17,982 nucleotides of DNA from Clostridia bacterium (lineage in GTDB: Bacteria; Bacillota; Clostridia; Oscillospirales; Acutalibacteraceae), in contig CAAGBH010000167.1 of assembly GCA_900768035.1 (NCBI GenBank), forward strand, positions 1 to 17,982. Reading direction: 5' to 3'. Positions within the stretch are counted from its first letter, which is position 1, and each line of letters starts with the position of its first letter. Positions 1 to 7,136 of the stretch are shown in pieces. Position numbers and translations under genes: made by a program. Below the pieces are notes generated by a model. The model was not told the origin of the DNA. It saw only the letters and a program-made list of their open reading frames with translations, and did no database searches.

Positions 1-14
1 GTTTGTAATATGTT

Positions 15-54
15 AAGCCGATGAGTAATCATTTGATTTCTCATCGGCTTTTTT
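15..54 (+). terminator. Intrinsic terminator of an upstream gene outside the window
   Basis: A perfect 11-bp stem (AAGCCGATGAG at 15-25, CTCATCGGCTT at 40-50) with a 14-nt AT-rich loop is followed by T residues at 51-54. It ends a plus-strand gene that lies left of the window and separates it from the kinase gene starting at 137. Confidence 0.85.
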
Positions 55-77
55 ATTTCATCGCTTTTATAAATCGG

Positions 78-106
78 TGGAACTTTTAATTGAAGTATGA
101 TATAAT
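78..106 (+). promoter_or_regulatory. Extended -10 promoter for the kinase/methyltransferase pair
   Basis: A perfect -10 TATAAT at 101-106 is preceded by an extended TG motif (TGaTATAAT from 98). The best-spaced -35 candidate, TGGAAC at 78-83, is weak (17-nt spacer), as expected when an extended -10 is used. A start near 113 would give a short leader of about 24 nt to the ATG at 137. Confidence 0.6.
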
Positions 107-136
107 TATTCTGTATAAATCACTTAGGAGAAAGAA

Positions 137-649
137 ATGATTATTCTAATTACAGGTGCTTCGCACACAGGCAAGACTTTACTTGCACAAAAACTCTTAG
201 AAAAATATAAATATCCATATCTCTCGATTGACCATTTGAAAATGGGACTTATCCGTAGCGGAAATACCGAACTTACCCCAATGGATGATGAAAAATTAAC
301 CGAGTATCTTTGGCCGATAGTTCGCGAAATAATTGAAACCGCAATAGAAAACAAGCAAAATCTAATTGTTGAAGGGTGCTATGTTCCTTGCACTTGGCAA
401 GATGATTTTACAAGTGATTATCTTGATAATATAAAATATTACTGCCTTGTAATGAGTGAACACTATATACGAAACCATTTCGAAGATATAAAGAAATTTG
501 CTAATGTTATCGAAATCCGCCTTGATGACGACTTGACAATAGATAGTCTATTAGAAGATAACGCACAGATTTTAAATGAATGCAAAAAGCACAATGTAAA
601 CTATATACTCATTGAAGAACATTATGAAATTGATATTGATTTAATTTGA
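137..649 (+). CDS. P-loop nucleoside/nucleotide kinase-like ATP-binding protein
   Basis: A 170-residue soluble protein with an N-terminal Walker A motif, GASHTGKT at residues 7-14, directly after a hydrophobic beta strand (MIILIT). This is the layout of small P-loop kinases of the adenylate kinase/AAA_33 type. A hydrophobic strand followed by Glu (NLIVEGCYVP, about residues 74-83) fits the second core strand of such kinases. The C-terminal part is acidic and has no recognisable domain. The ATG at 137 is set by AGGAG at 126-130 with 6-nt spacing and by the promoter just upstream. The stop is 11 nt before the next start, so the two genes are probably cotranscribed. The fold is well supported by the P-loop; the substrate cannot be told. 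It may phosphorylate a nucleotide, a sugar, or another small molecule. Confidence 0.75.
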   Translation: MIILITGASHTGKTLLAQKLLEKYKYPYLSIDHLKMGLIRSGNTELTPMDDEKLTEYLWPIVREIIETAIENKQNLIVEGCYVPCTWQDDFTSDYLDNIKYYCLVMSEHYIRNHFEDIKKFANVIEIRLDDDLTIDSLLEDNAQILNECKKHNVNYILIEEHYEIDIDLI

Positions 650-660
650 CGGGGTGTATT

Positions 661-1332
661 ATGACATTTAAACTGTTTGTTGGAGCAATACTAAAATTTA
701 TATTAGGTGTTGTATTGGTTGGAATTTTGATATTCTTGCCCGCAGGGACTTTAGAATTTTTTAACGGTTGTTTATTAATGGGAATATTATTTGTGCCTAT
801 GTTTTTGGCTGGAATAGTAATGATGCTCAAAAATCCTGAATTATTAAAATCCCGACTGGTTGCAAAGGAAAAACAAAAGGACCAAAGCATAGTTGTAAAC
901 TTAAGTGGTCTTATGTTTCTTGCAGGCTTTATCGTTGCGGGTCTCGGCTTTCGCTTTAATTGGTTTGTGTTGCCTAAAGGTGTTGCAATCGGTGCTTCGG
1001 TAGTCTTTCTTGTGGCGTATGTACTTTATGCCGAGGTGCTTAGAGAGAATACTTATCTTAGCCGAACGATAACGGTGCAGAAAAATCAAAAGGTGATTGA
1101 TACAGGACTTTACGGCGTCGTTCGTCATCCAATGTATAGTGCGACTTTGCTTTTGTTTTTGTCTATGCCGATTGTTCTCGGATCTATATATTCTTTTGTT
1201 ATTTTTCTAGCTTACCCCTTTATCATCGCAAAACGAATTAAGGGTGAGGAAAAATTTCTTGAAAAGGAACTTGCGGGATACACTGAATACAAGCAAAAGG
1301 TAAAATACCGCCTAATACCGTTCATTTGGTAA
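661..1332 (+). CDS. Isoprenylcysteine carboxyl methyltransferase (ICMT/PEMT)-family membrane protein
   Basis: A 223-residue polytopic membrane protein with about five hydrophobic segments. The family signature is in the C-terminal half: GLYGVVRHPMY around residues 149-159, then a hydrophobic pair and a terminal E-K-F-L-E-K-E-L-x-GY-x-EYKxKVKYRLIP stretch. In ICMT and phospholipid methyltransferases the RHP-x-Y and E-x(4)-E elements line the S-adenosylmethionine site. The ATG at 661 is preferred over an in-frame TTG at 646 because GGGG at 651-654 lies 6 nt upstream, whereas the TTG overlaps the stop of the kinase gene. Bacteria of this type do not prenylate CAAX proteins, so the substrate is more likely a lipid or small isoprenoid; this is inference. 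It follows the kinase gene in a probable two-gene operon. Confidence 0.85.
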   Translation: MTFKLFVGAILKFILGVVLVGILIFLPAGTLEFFNGCLLMGILFVPMFLAGIVMMLKNPELLKSRLVAKEKQKDQSIVVNLSGLMFLAGFIVAGLGFRFNWFVLPKGVAIGASVVFLVAYVLYAEVLRENTYLSRTITVQKNQKVIDTGLYGVVRHPMYSATLLLFLSMPIVLGSIYSFVIFLAYPFIIAKRIKGEEKFLEKELAGYTEYKQKVKYRLIPFIW

Positions 1333-1420
1333 TGATGAACAATTTAAAATAAATATAGACAAAAACGGTAACGGCACAGCAGAATTCATCGCGAAGGCGA
1401 TAGAGTTTTATTGCAAATAA
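1331..1420 (+). pseudogene. C-terminal remnant of a TipAS-domain (MerR-family) transcriptional regulator
   Basis: The frame ending in TAA at 1418-1420 reads NDEQFKINIDKNGNGTAEFI followed by AKAIEFYCK. This resembles the extreme C terminus of TipAS antibiotic-binding domains of MerR-family regulators, which end in a DERF...GxAEF...AI.YC pattern. The identification is from memory of the family and was not searched. Nothing upstream continues it: the same frame has a stop at 1313-1315, inside the intact methyltransferase gene. There is no start codon with a ribosome binding site. Only about 30 codons remain, so this is taken as the scar of a deletion whose edge is near the 3' end of the methyltransferase gene. 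Confidence 0.5.
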
Positions 1421-1454
1421 AAAATTTTTAGTATATAAAATTTATGGTGTTCTC

Positions 1455-1859
1455 TTGACATTTTCCCCTGCTGCAGCCTCTACCATAACTCATTATTTTA
1501 AGGATACTAATACTAGTCCTGAAGATTATGATGTTATTTATACGGGTGACCTTGGGGTTGTGGGAACACAACTATTGTATGATTTGATGGACAGGGAAGG
1601 GTATGACCTTCGTTGCCGACATTCTGATTGCGGTAATTTGATTTTTGACGGTAAAAAACAAGATACTCATGCAGGCGGTTCTGGTTGCGGTTGCTCTGCA
1701 TCAGTATTATGCTCATTTATAATGCACAGGTTTGAAGAAGGACAGTTTAAAAATATTTTATTTATGTCAACAGGCGCTTTACTTTCGCCAACATCCTCTT
1801 TTCAGGGTGAGAGCATACCGGGAATTGCACATTTGCTGAATATTAGAAAAGACGGTTAA
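1455..1859 (+). pseudogene. spoVAD: Truncated stage V sporulation protein AD (SpoVAD), C-terminal part only
   Basis: The 134-codon open frame matches the C-terminal part of SpoVAD, a thiolase-fold protein needed for dipicolinic acid uptake into spores. Recognisable blocks are SPAAASTITHYF, then DYDVIYTGDLGVVG, DCGNLIFD, AGGSGCGCSAS and STGALLSP...ESIPGIAH. Intact SpoVAD has roughly 335-340 residues, so about 200 N-terminal residues are missing. The only in-frame start is a TTG at 1455 with no ribosome binding site, and the upstream frame is AT-rich and unlike SpoVAD. Its usual neighbours spoVAC and spoVAE are absent. The frame has no internal stop, so the truncation may be recent or may reflect a rearrangement with the rest of the gene elsewhere. 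Its TAA stop lies inside the following hairpin. Confidence 0.85.
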
Positions 1860-1879
1860 CACAATTTGTGTTAACCGTC
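1851..1879. terminator. Bidirectional terminator hairpin between the spoVAD remnant and the phosphoribosyltransferase gene
   Basis: A perfect 13-bp inverted repeat (GACGGTTAACACA at 1851-1863, its complement at 1867-1879) with a minimal loop. It is flanked by AAAA on the left and TTT on the right, so it can end transcription from both sides. The convergent genes meet here: the spoVAD remnant on the plus strand and the phosphoribosyltransferase on the minus strand, 8 nt away. Confidence 0.8.
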
Positions 1880-1886
1880 TTTAAAA

Positions 1887-2429
1887 TTAGTTTTTAAAGA
1901 ATAGGGGGAGTTTTTCTAAGAAGATAATATCATCACGGTCTGCCGCATCACCCTCTGCCAAGAACGCACAGGAAGCCGCCTCAATAGCGCCTGCTTCTTC
2001 AATGAGTTTTCTCACCGCTTGCAGAGATTCTCCTGTACTGATAACATCATCAATAATAAGAACTCGTTTATTTTTAATTAAGTTTACTTCGCTTTCACCT
2101 AAGAATAGATGTTGTTCATTTTTGGTTGTGATAGAAGTTACAGAAACATCAATAGGATTTCGCATATAAACCTTAAGACCTTTGCGGGCAATTATGTAAG
2201 GTTTATTGCTTTGACGTGCCATTTCGTAAGCAATCGGAATACTTTTGGCTTCTGGTGTGATTATAACATCAAATTCGGGAACTTTTTTAAGAAGTTCTTC
2301 GCAACCTTTGATTGTAAGTTCAACATCGCCAAAGATAATAAATGCGGCAATATCCAAATTTTCATTTACAGGGAATTTTTCGAGTTTTCTTTCGAGACCT
2401 GCAATTTTCATTGTATAAAATTCTGACAT
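1887..2429 (-). CDS. Phosphoribosyltransferase, adenine-PRTase-like (class I)
   Basis: A 180-residue type I phosphoribosyltransferase. The PRPP-binding signature VLIIDDVISTGES is at residues 123-135, with the two Asp and the TGES loop that bind the ribose-5-phosphate of PRPP. Upstream, DVIITPEAKSIPIAYEMA (about 54-71) matches the flexible-hood and core region of the APRT group, where the corresponding motif in true Apt is usually V-G-x-E-x-R-G. The likely reaction is base + PRPP to nucleotide + pyrophosphate in purine salvage. It differs enough from canonical Apt (an N-terminal MSEFYTMKIAGLERKL segment) that the base is uncertain. GGAG lies 9 nt upstream of the ATG. It is the last gene of the alaS-HIT-PRT unit, 19 nt after the HIT gene. 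Confidence 0.8.
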   Translation of the reverse strand: MSEFYTMKIAGLERKLEKFPVNENLDIAAFIIFGDVELTIKGCEELLKKVPEFDVIITPEAKSIPIAYEMARQSNKPYIIARKGLKVYMRNPIDVSVTSITTKNEQHLFLGESEVNLIKNKRVLIIDDVISTGESLQAVRKLIEEAGAIEAASCAFLAEGDAADRDDIIFLEKLPLFFKN

Positions 2430-2448
2430 AATTAAACACTCCTTTTAA

Positions 2449-2790
2449 TCAACCGGGTGGCCAAGCAAGATTTCTGCGGGCGAGAAGATGGAAATGAATG
2501 TGACCTACAGTTTGTCCGCCGTCTTCACCGCAGTTATTTACAACACGGTAGCCGTTTTCAAGATTTTCCAGTTTGGCAATTTCAGCAACTGCTTCGAAAA
2601 TCTTTGAAATATAGTGGCTGTTTTCGGCGTTTATCTCATTAGCCGATGAAATGTGTTCCTTTGGAACAATAACGGCATGAAAAGGGGCTTGAGGGGCAAT
2701 ATCCGCAAAAGCATAAACAAATTCATTTTCATAAATCTTTGTGCTTGGAATATCGCCGTTTATAATTTTACAAAATAAACAATCTGTCAT
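2449..2790 (-). CDS. HIT-family (HINT-like) purine nucleotide phosphoramidase/hydrolase
   Basis: A 113-residue, full-length HINT-type protein. The histidine triad HIHFHLL is at residues 97-103 (His97, His99, His101), preceded by NCGEDGGQTVGH. CLFCKI at residues 4-9, with His46, resembles the zinc-binding set found in many bacterial HINT proteins. The middle His of the triad is the nucleophile in this family; substrates are AMP-lysine and other aminoacyl adenylates. It begins 9 nt after the alaS stop, with AAGGTG overlapping the end of alaS, so the two are probably translated from one mRNA. The pairing with an aminoacyl-tRNA synthetase is suggestive because HINT enzymes cleave adenylates, but a functional link is inference. 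Confidence 0.93.
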   Translation of the reverse strand: MTDCLFCKIINGDIPSTKIYENEFVYAFADIAPQAPFHAVIVPKEHISSANEINAENSHYISKIFEAVAEIAKLENLENGYRVVNNCGEDGGQTVGHIHFHLLARRNLAWPPG

Positions 2791-2799
2791 AATATCACC

Positions 2800-5424
2800 T
2801 TATGAGATTTGATTTTTAACAGTATCGACAACTGCATCTAAAGCAATACTTAGTTTAGATGTATCTTTACCGCCTGCCATAGCGCTGTCAGGCTTACCGC
2901 CACCGTTACCGCCTGTAAGTTTTGCAATTTCACGCACAAGGTTTCCTGCGTGAGCACCTTTACTGATAGCGTCTTTACCGCAAGCGGCGCAGAAAGTGAG
3001 TTTTTCACCGTTAACACTTGCAAAAACAACGACGGCATCGCTGTTATCAGCCTTTACGATATCAGACATTTTTCTGAGTTCATCGGCAGAGGTGTTTTTA
3101 AGTTCTTTAGCGATTACACGAATACCATTTATTTCAATAGCACCATCTAAAATACTGTTGATTTTGGAGTTTGCAATCTGTGCTTCGGCTTTTTCAAGGT
3201 TTTTCTGGGTTTCTTTTAGTTCATTTACAACCTGAGCGGCACGCTTTGAAATATCGTTAATATTTGCGGCTTTCAAAGCATCAGCAGTATCGGTTGCTAA
3301 TTTTTTATAATTTTCAATAACATTTAAAACATTAGCGCCTGTTACTGCTTCAATTCTGCGGACACCTGCAGCAACACTCGATTCGGAATTAATGTGGAAC
3401 AAACCGATTTTTGCGGTATTGTCAACATGAGTACCACCGCAAAGTTCTACCGAAACATCTTTTGCATTTACAACACGGACAACATCGCCGTATTTTTCGC
3501 CGAACAATGCCATAGCGCCTAACTTTTTAGCATCATCAATCGGCATTTCGGTATTTTCAACCGTAATACCGTTCAAAATTGCATCGTTAACAAAGTTTTC
3601 AACTGCCTTGATTTCATCCTGTGTTAAGGCTGAAAAATGCGTAAAGTCAAAACGAACGGCGTTTTCGTTAACAAGTTGTCCTGCTTGTTCAACGTGAGTT
3701 CCGAGTACAAAGCGGAGAGCAGCCTGTAATAAATGAGCGGCAGTATGATTTCTTCTGATTGCATTTCTGCGGTTTACATCAATTAAAGCATTAACTTTAT
3801 CACCAACACAGATTGTACCGTTCAGAACAGTACCAAAGTGGGTGAATACACCGCCTGAAGTTTTTGTTGTATTAGTAACGTCAAACTTTGCGCTGTCAGT
3901 AGTGATAACACCTGTATCACCGACCTGACCGCCACTTTCGCCGTAAAATACAGTAGATTTAAGAACAATTATTGCTTTTTGATTTTCGTTAGCAAATTGA
4001 GTGTGTTCACCCTCAACAACGATATCTAAAACTTCAGTTTCGCAACTGTTTTGGGTATAGCCTAAAAATTCGGTTTCTAAAATATTTTCAAAAGAAATGC
4101 CGTCGCTTTTCCAACTTTCAGCATCTGCGGCTTTTCTGCCTTTACGAGCCTTTTCTTTTTGCTCTTGCATAAGTTCACTGAAGCGTTCTTCATCAACTGA
4201 CATACCTTTTTCGGCTAAGATATCCTTCGTCAAGTCAAGAGGGAAGCCGTAAGTATCATAAAGTTTGAAAGCATCTTCACCCGAAAGTTTACCGCCGTTT
4301 ACGGTAAGGGTATTCAACATATTAAGGCCTTGGTCGATAGTTTTATTAAAGTTGCTTTCTTCATTAGAAATAACCTTTTTAATAAGGTCTTGCTTTTCAA
4401 CAAGTTCGGGATAGCCTTGCTTATTCTCGGCAATTACTGTATCACATAAATCACTTAAGAAAAGATTATTAATGCCTATTAGTTTTCCGTGACGTGCGGC
4501 ACGGCGTATAATACGGCGCAAAACATATCCACGACCTTCGTTAGAGGGGATAATACCGTCACTAATCATAAATGTTGATGCTCTGATATGGTCAGTAATA
4601 GCACGGATTGAAACATCGGTTGAATTATCCTTGCCGTACTCTTTGCCAGACAGTTCACATACACGGTTTATGATATTTCTTATAGTGTCAACCTCAAACA
4701 TATTGTCAACACCCTGCATAATACAAGCAAGTCTTTCAAGACCCATACCTGTATCAATGTTTTTATGTTCAAGTTCGGTATATGTTCCGTCGCCCATATT
4801 ATTGAACTGTGAGAAAACATTGTTCCATATTTCCATATATCTGTCACAGTCACAACCGGGTTTGCAGTCAGGCGAACCGCAACCGTATTTTTCGCCACGG
4901 TCGAAATATATTTCACTGCAAGGACCGCAAGGGCCTGTGCCGTGTTCCCAGAAGTTATCGGCTTTGCCGAGTTTTACAATTCTTTCTTCGGGAACACCGA
5001 TAACATCACGCCACAAAGCGTATGCTTCGTCGTCTTCTTCATATACAGACGGCCAAAGCAAGTCTTCAGGTATTTCCAAAGTTTTTGTTAAAAATTCCCA
5101 AGCCCACGGAATTGCTTCGTTCTTAAAATAATCTCCGAATGAGAAGTTACCAAGCATTTCAAAATATGTTCCGTGGCGTGCTGTATGTCCAACACGTTCA
5201 AGGTCAGGCGTGCGGATACATTTCTGACAGGTAGTAACACGGGTGGATGGAGGTGTTACTTCACCTGTGAAGTATTTCTTCATCGGCGCCATACCCGAAT
5301 TAATCAAAAGCAAAGATTTATCATTATTGGGAACAAGGGAAAAACTTCCTAATCTTAAATGACCTTTAGATTCAAAAAAGGAAAGGTATTTTTCTCTTAG
5401 TTCGTTAAGTGAAGTCCATTTCAT
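2800..5424 (-). CDS. alaS: Alanine--tRNA ligase
   Basis: An 874-residue, full-length alanyl-tRNA synthetase. It charges tRNA-Ala in the cytoplasm and edits Ser- and Gly-tRNA-Ala. The class II catalytic core is at the N terminus (GMAPMKKYFTG near 44-54; HTARHGTYFEMLGNFSF near 80-96). A Cys-rich stretch GCGSPDCKPGCDCD follows in the core, as in many bacterial AlaS. The editing-domain zinc ligands are present: HTAAH at 560-564 and CGGTH at 662-666. The C-Ala domain ends with a Gly-rich GGGKPDSAMAGG segment. The ATG at 5424 is chosen over the in-frame ATG at 5433 because AAGGA lies 8 nt upstream of the former and abuts the latter. It is transcribed from its own consensus promoter, leaving a leader of roughly 30 nt, too short for a T-box. 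Confidence 0.98.
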   Translation of the reverse strand: MKWTSLNELREKYLSFFESKGHLRLGSFSLVPNNDKSLLLINSGMAPMKKYFTGEVTPPSTRVTTCQKCIRTPDLERVGHTARHGTYFEMLGNFSFGDYFKNEAIPWAWEFLTKTLEIPEDLLWPSVYEEDDEAYALWRDVIGVPEERIVKLGKADNFWEHGTGPCGPCSEIYFDRGEKYGCGSPDCKPGCDCDRYMEIWNNVFSQFNNMGDGTYTELEHKNIDTGMGLERLACIMQGVDNMFEVDTIRNIINRVCELSGKEYGKDNSTDVSIRAITDHIRASTFMISDGIIPSNEGRGYVLRRIIRRAARHGKLIGINNLFLSDLCDTVIAENKQGYPELVEKQDLIKKVISNEESNFNKTIDQGLNMLNTLTVNGGKLSGEDAFKLYDTYGFPLDLTKDILAEKGMSVDEERFSELMQEQKEKARKGRKAADAESWKSDGISFENILETEFLGYTQNSCETEVLDIVVEGEHTQFANENQKAIIVLKSTVFYGESGGQVGDTGVITTDSAKFDVTNTTKTSGGVFTHFGTVLNGTICVGDKVNALIDVNRRNAIRRNHTAAHLLQAALRFVLGTHVEQAGQLVNENAVRFDFTHFSALTQDEIKAVENFVNDAILNGITVENTEMPIDDAKKLGAMALFGEKYGDVVRVVNAKDVSVELCGGTHVDNTAKIGLFHINSESSVAAGVRRIEAVTGANVLNVIENYKKLATDTADALKAANINDISKRAAQVVNELKETQKNLEKAEAQIANSKINSILDGAIEINGIRVIAKELKNTSADELRKMSDIVKADNSDAVVVFASVNGEKLTFCAACGKDAISKGAHAGNLVREIAKLTGGNGGGKPDSAMAGGKDTSKLSIALDAVVDTVKNQIS

Positions 5425-5462
5425 AAAAAACATCCTTATTATTTATTTAAACATACTTAATA

Positions 5463-5491
5463 ATTATATACTTATTATAACTATTTGTCAA
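5463..5491 (-). promoter_or_regulatory. Perfect SigA-type promoter for alaS
   Basis: Read on the minus strand, TTGACA (5491-5486) and TATAAT (5468-5463) are both perfect matches with exactly 17 nt between them. The -35 hexamer lies in the last codons of the pbp gene (GTT GAC AAA TAG). The start site should fall near 5456, about 30 nt before the alaS ATG at 5424. Confidence 0.88.
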
Positions 5492-7094
5492 CCGCAAGTG
5501 AGGTGATTTTATCGGCTATTTGAGCGAAAATTTCACCACATTCTTTGGTTTGGCGTCTTGAATTTTCACAAAAAACTATTACTGTGTATTTTGGGTTTTC
5601 TTTTGGAAAGAAACCGCAAAACCAACTGCTGAGAATTTCACGTCCGTTTTCAAATTTTCCGGTTTGTGCAGTTGCGGTTTTGCCGGCGGCAGAAACTGTT
5701 TTGGGTTTAGCAAGTATACCCGTACCTTGCTCAATAACAAGGGAAAGTCCCTCTATTATTTTCTGTGCGGTTTTTTCGGACATTACTTTTGTTGGATTTC
5801 CGATATTATATGGTGTGATTTTTCCGTTTTTGGCGGTGGCTTCAACAATAGACGGAATATAATATTTTCCGCCGTTTGCGATTGCGCAGTAAAGGTTTAA
5901 CATAGAAACAGGACTTGCCAAAAAATCACCCTGACCGATACTAAAGTTTGCAAGATGCGCAATGTTATCTAATTTTTCCTTGGTTGGTATACTGCCTTTA
6001 GCGGTATAAATTCCGTCGCAAATTTTCATTTGTTTACCGAAGTTGAGATTGCTTGCGGTGTTATAGATAGACTCTTTACCGATTTTAAAGGCGAAATTAT
6101 AGAAAAATGTGTTACACGAATTAGCAATAGCGTTACTTAAATCCATGAAGCCATGACCGTCGGCTTTATGGCATTTGAATGTTCTGTCAATTATTTCAAA
6201 CTTACCTGTGCAGTTGTGGAAAAAGTTTGATTTCCCGCTTTCAATACCCGCTGCTGCAATACAGGGTTTGAATGCTGAACCCACATTGTATGCGCTTATT
6301 GTACGGTTAAAGAGGGGAGAATCCGATAAATCAAGATATTCTTTAATATTAGTTAGATCGAAGTTTGGTCGGCTTGTTATTGCTCTGATTTTCGAGTTTT
6401 CACAATCTGCAACAATAACCGCGCCACATTCGATATTGTCTGATTCTTCTTCAACAATGTTTTGAATATTTATATCAATTGTACTTATAACACCGCAAGC
6501 AATAACAGAATTGTTGTTGATTATTTCGGGCGGTACGCCTTGCAAAATATTACCCTTGCCGTCACAAGAATAGCGTATATAAACCTCTTGGTCGGAATAT
6601 AAAATATCGTTATAGGCTTTTTCTAAGCCCGAAATACCGTTAAAATCTGTGTCAATATAGCCGATTGTATGAGAAGCAACAGTTTGGCTTGTGTTGTGAG
6701 TGTAAATTTTTGTGCAAACAATACCATCGCAAGAAATTTCTTTAGGCACCTCGCAAGTGACAGGTTTTCCGCTTTTTAATTTTTCTAAAATATTTTCTAA
6801 TTCTTGACCTTTAAGTACCGTAGAAATTGCGGTGACTGCACGTGGTGTTGGTGAAATACAGGCTATAATTTTGCTTTCATTATTTGTGACAGGCACCATA
6901 TTTCTATCGTATATAGTGCCTCTTTGATTAGCAATTTTAATTTTCAGACTGCTTTGATTTTGTTGAACTAATGAATAGTCAGAAGTTGCAATAACATAAA
7001 TTCTTAAAATACAACTCAAAAACAAAGCGATTATCACAAAAAAACATACTGCACTTCTTCTTGCAAATAATTTCCAAAAAAGTTTTTCCTGCAT
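5481..7094 (-). CDS. Class B penicillin-binding protein (peptidoglycan transpeptidase)
   Basis: A 537-residue membrane-anchored protein. One transmembrane helix follows a short basic N terminus (about residues 14-36). A region of about 200 residues, starting with a RGTIYDRN motif typical of the PBP dimerisation domain, precedes the transpeptidase domain. Active-site motifs are S-A-F-K (Ser273, Lys276), S-C-N (326-328) and K-T-A (472-474) where most class B PBPs have K-T-G. There is no glycosyltransferase domain. It cross-links peptidoglycan outside the membrane. The ATG at 7094 is preferred over the in-frame ATG at 7124 because AGAGGTG lies 7 nt upstream of it, and residues from 7124 would be read through a hairpin. 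It sits downstream of mltG and the U32 gene; in B. subtilis pbpI lies near the same set, but that orthology is not shown here. Confidence 0.92.
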   Translation of the reverse strand: MQEKLFWKLFARRSAVCFFVIIALFLSCILRIYVIATSDYSLVQQNQSSLKIKIANQRGTIYDRNMVPVTNNESKIIACISPTPRAVTAISTVLKGQELENILEKLKSGKPVTCEVPKEISCDGIVCTKIYTHNTSQTVASHTIGYIDTDFNGISGLEKAYNDILYSDQEVYIRYSCDGKGNILQGVPPEIINNNSVIACGVISTIDINIQNIVEEESDNIECGAVIVADCENSKIRAITSRPNFDLTNIKEYLDLSDSPLFNRTISAYNVGSAFKPCIAAAGIESGKSNFFHNCTGKFEIIDRTFKCHKADGHGFMDLSNAIANSCNTFFYNFAFKIGKESIYNTASNLNFGKQMKICDGIYTAKGSIPTKEKLDNIAHLANFSIGQGDFLASPVSMLNLYCAIANGGKYYIPSIVEATAKNGKITPYNIGNPTKVMSEKTAQKIIEGLSLVIEQGTGILAKPKTVSAAGKTATAQTGKFENGREILSSWFCGFFPKENPKYTVIVFCENSRRQTKECGEIFAQIADKITSLAVDK

Positions 7095-7130
7095 AAAAAA
7101 ACACCTCTTGTTTAGTATTAACAAGAGGTG
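7095..7130 (-). terminator. Terminator-like hairpin carrying the pbp ribosome binding site
   Basis: On the minus strand a perfect 11-bp stem (CACCTCTTGTT at 7130-7120, AACAAGAGGTG at 7112-7102) with a 7-nt loop is followed by seven T residues (7101-7095) and then immediately by the ATG of pbp at 7094. The hairpin begins 6 nt after the stop codon of the U32 gene. It has every feature of an intrinsic terminator, but its 3' arm contains AGAGGTG, the only ribosome binding site for pbp. It therefore may both limit read-through and block translation of pbp. Confidence 0.75.
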
Positions 7131-7136
7131 GGAAAA

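Noticed and set aside
609..1128. Minus-strand open frames opposite the methyltransferase gene (609-890 and 901-1128)
   Set aside because: They are mirror frames of a well-supported membrane protein and show no family features or start signals.
4631..5131. A 166-codon plus-strand open frame inside alaS
   Set aside because: It is antisense to the strongly conserved catalytic core of alaS, has Ser/Pro-rich low-information sequence and no ribosome binding site.
5425..5480. Possible T-box riboswitch upstream of alaS
   Set aside because: The space between the promoter and the ATG is only about 30-40 nt and contains no hairpin or T-box sequence.
7095..7124. A longer PBP start at ATG 7124
   Set aside because: It would be translated through the hairpin and has no ribosome binding site, whereas ATG 7094 has AGAGGTG at good spacing.
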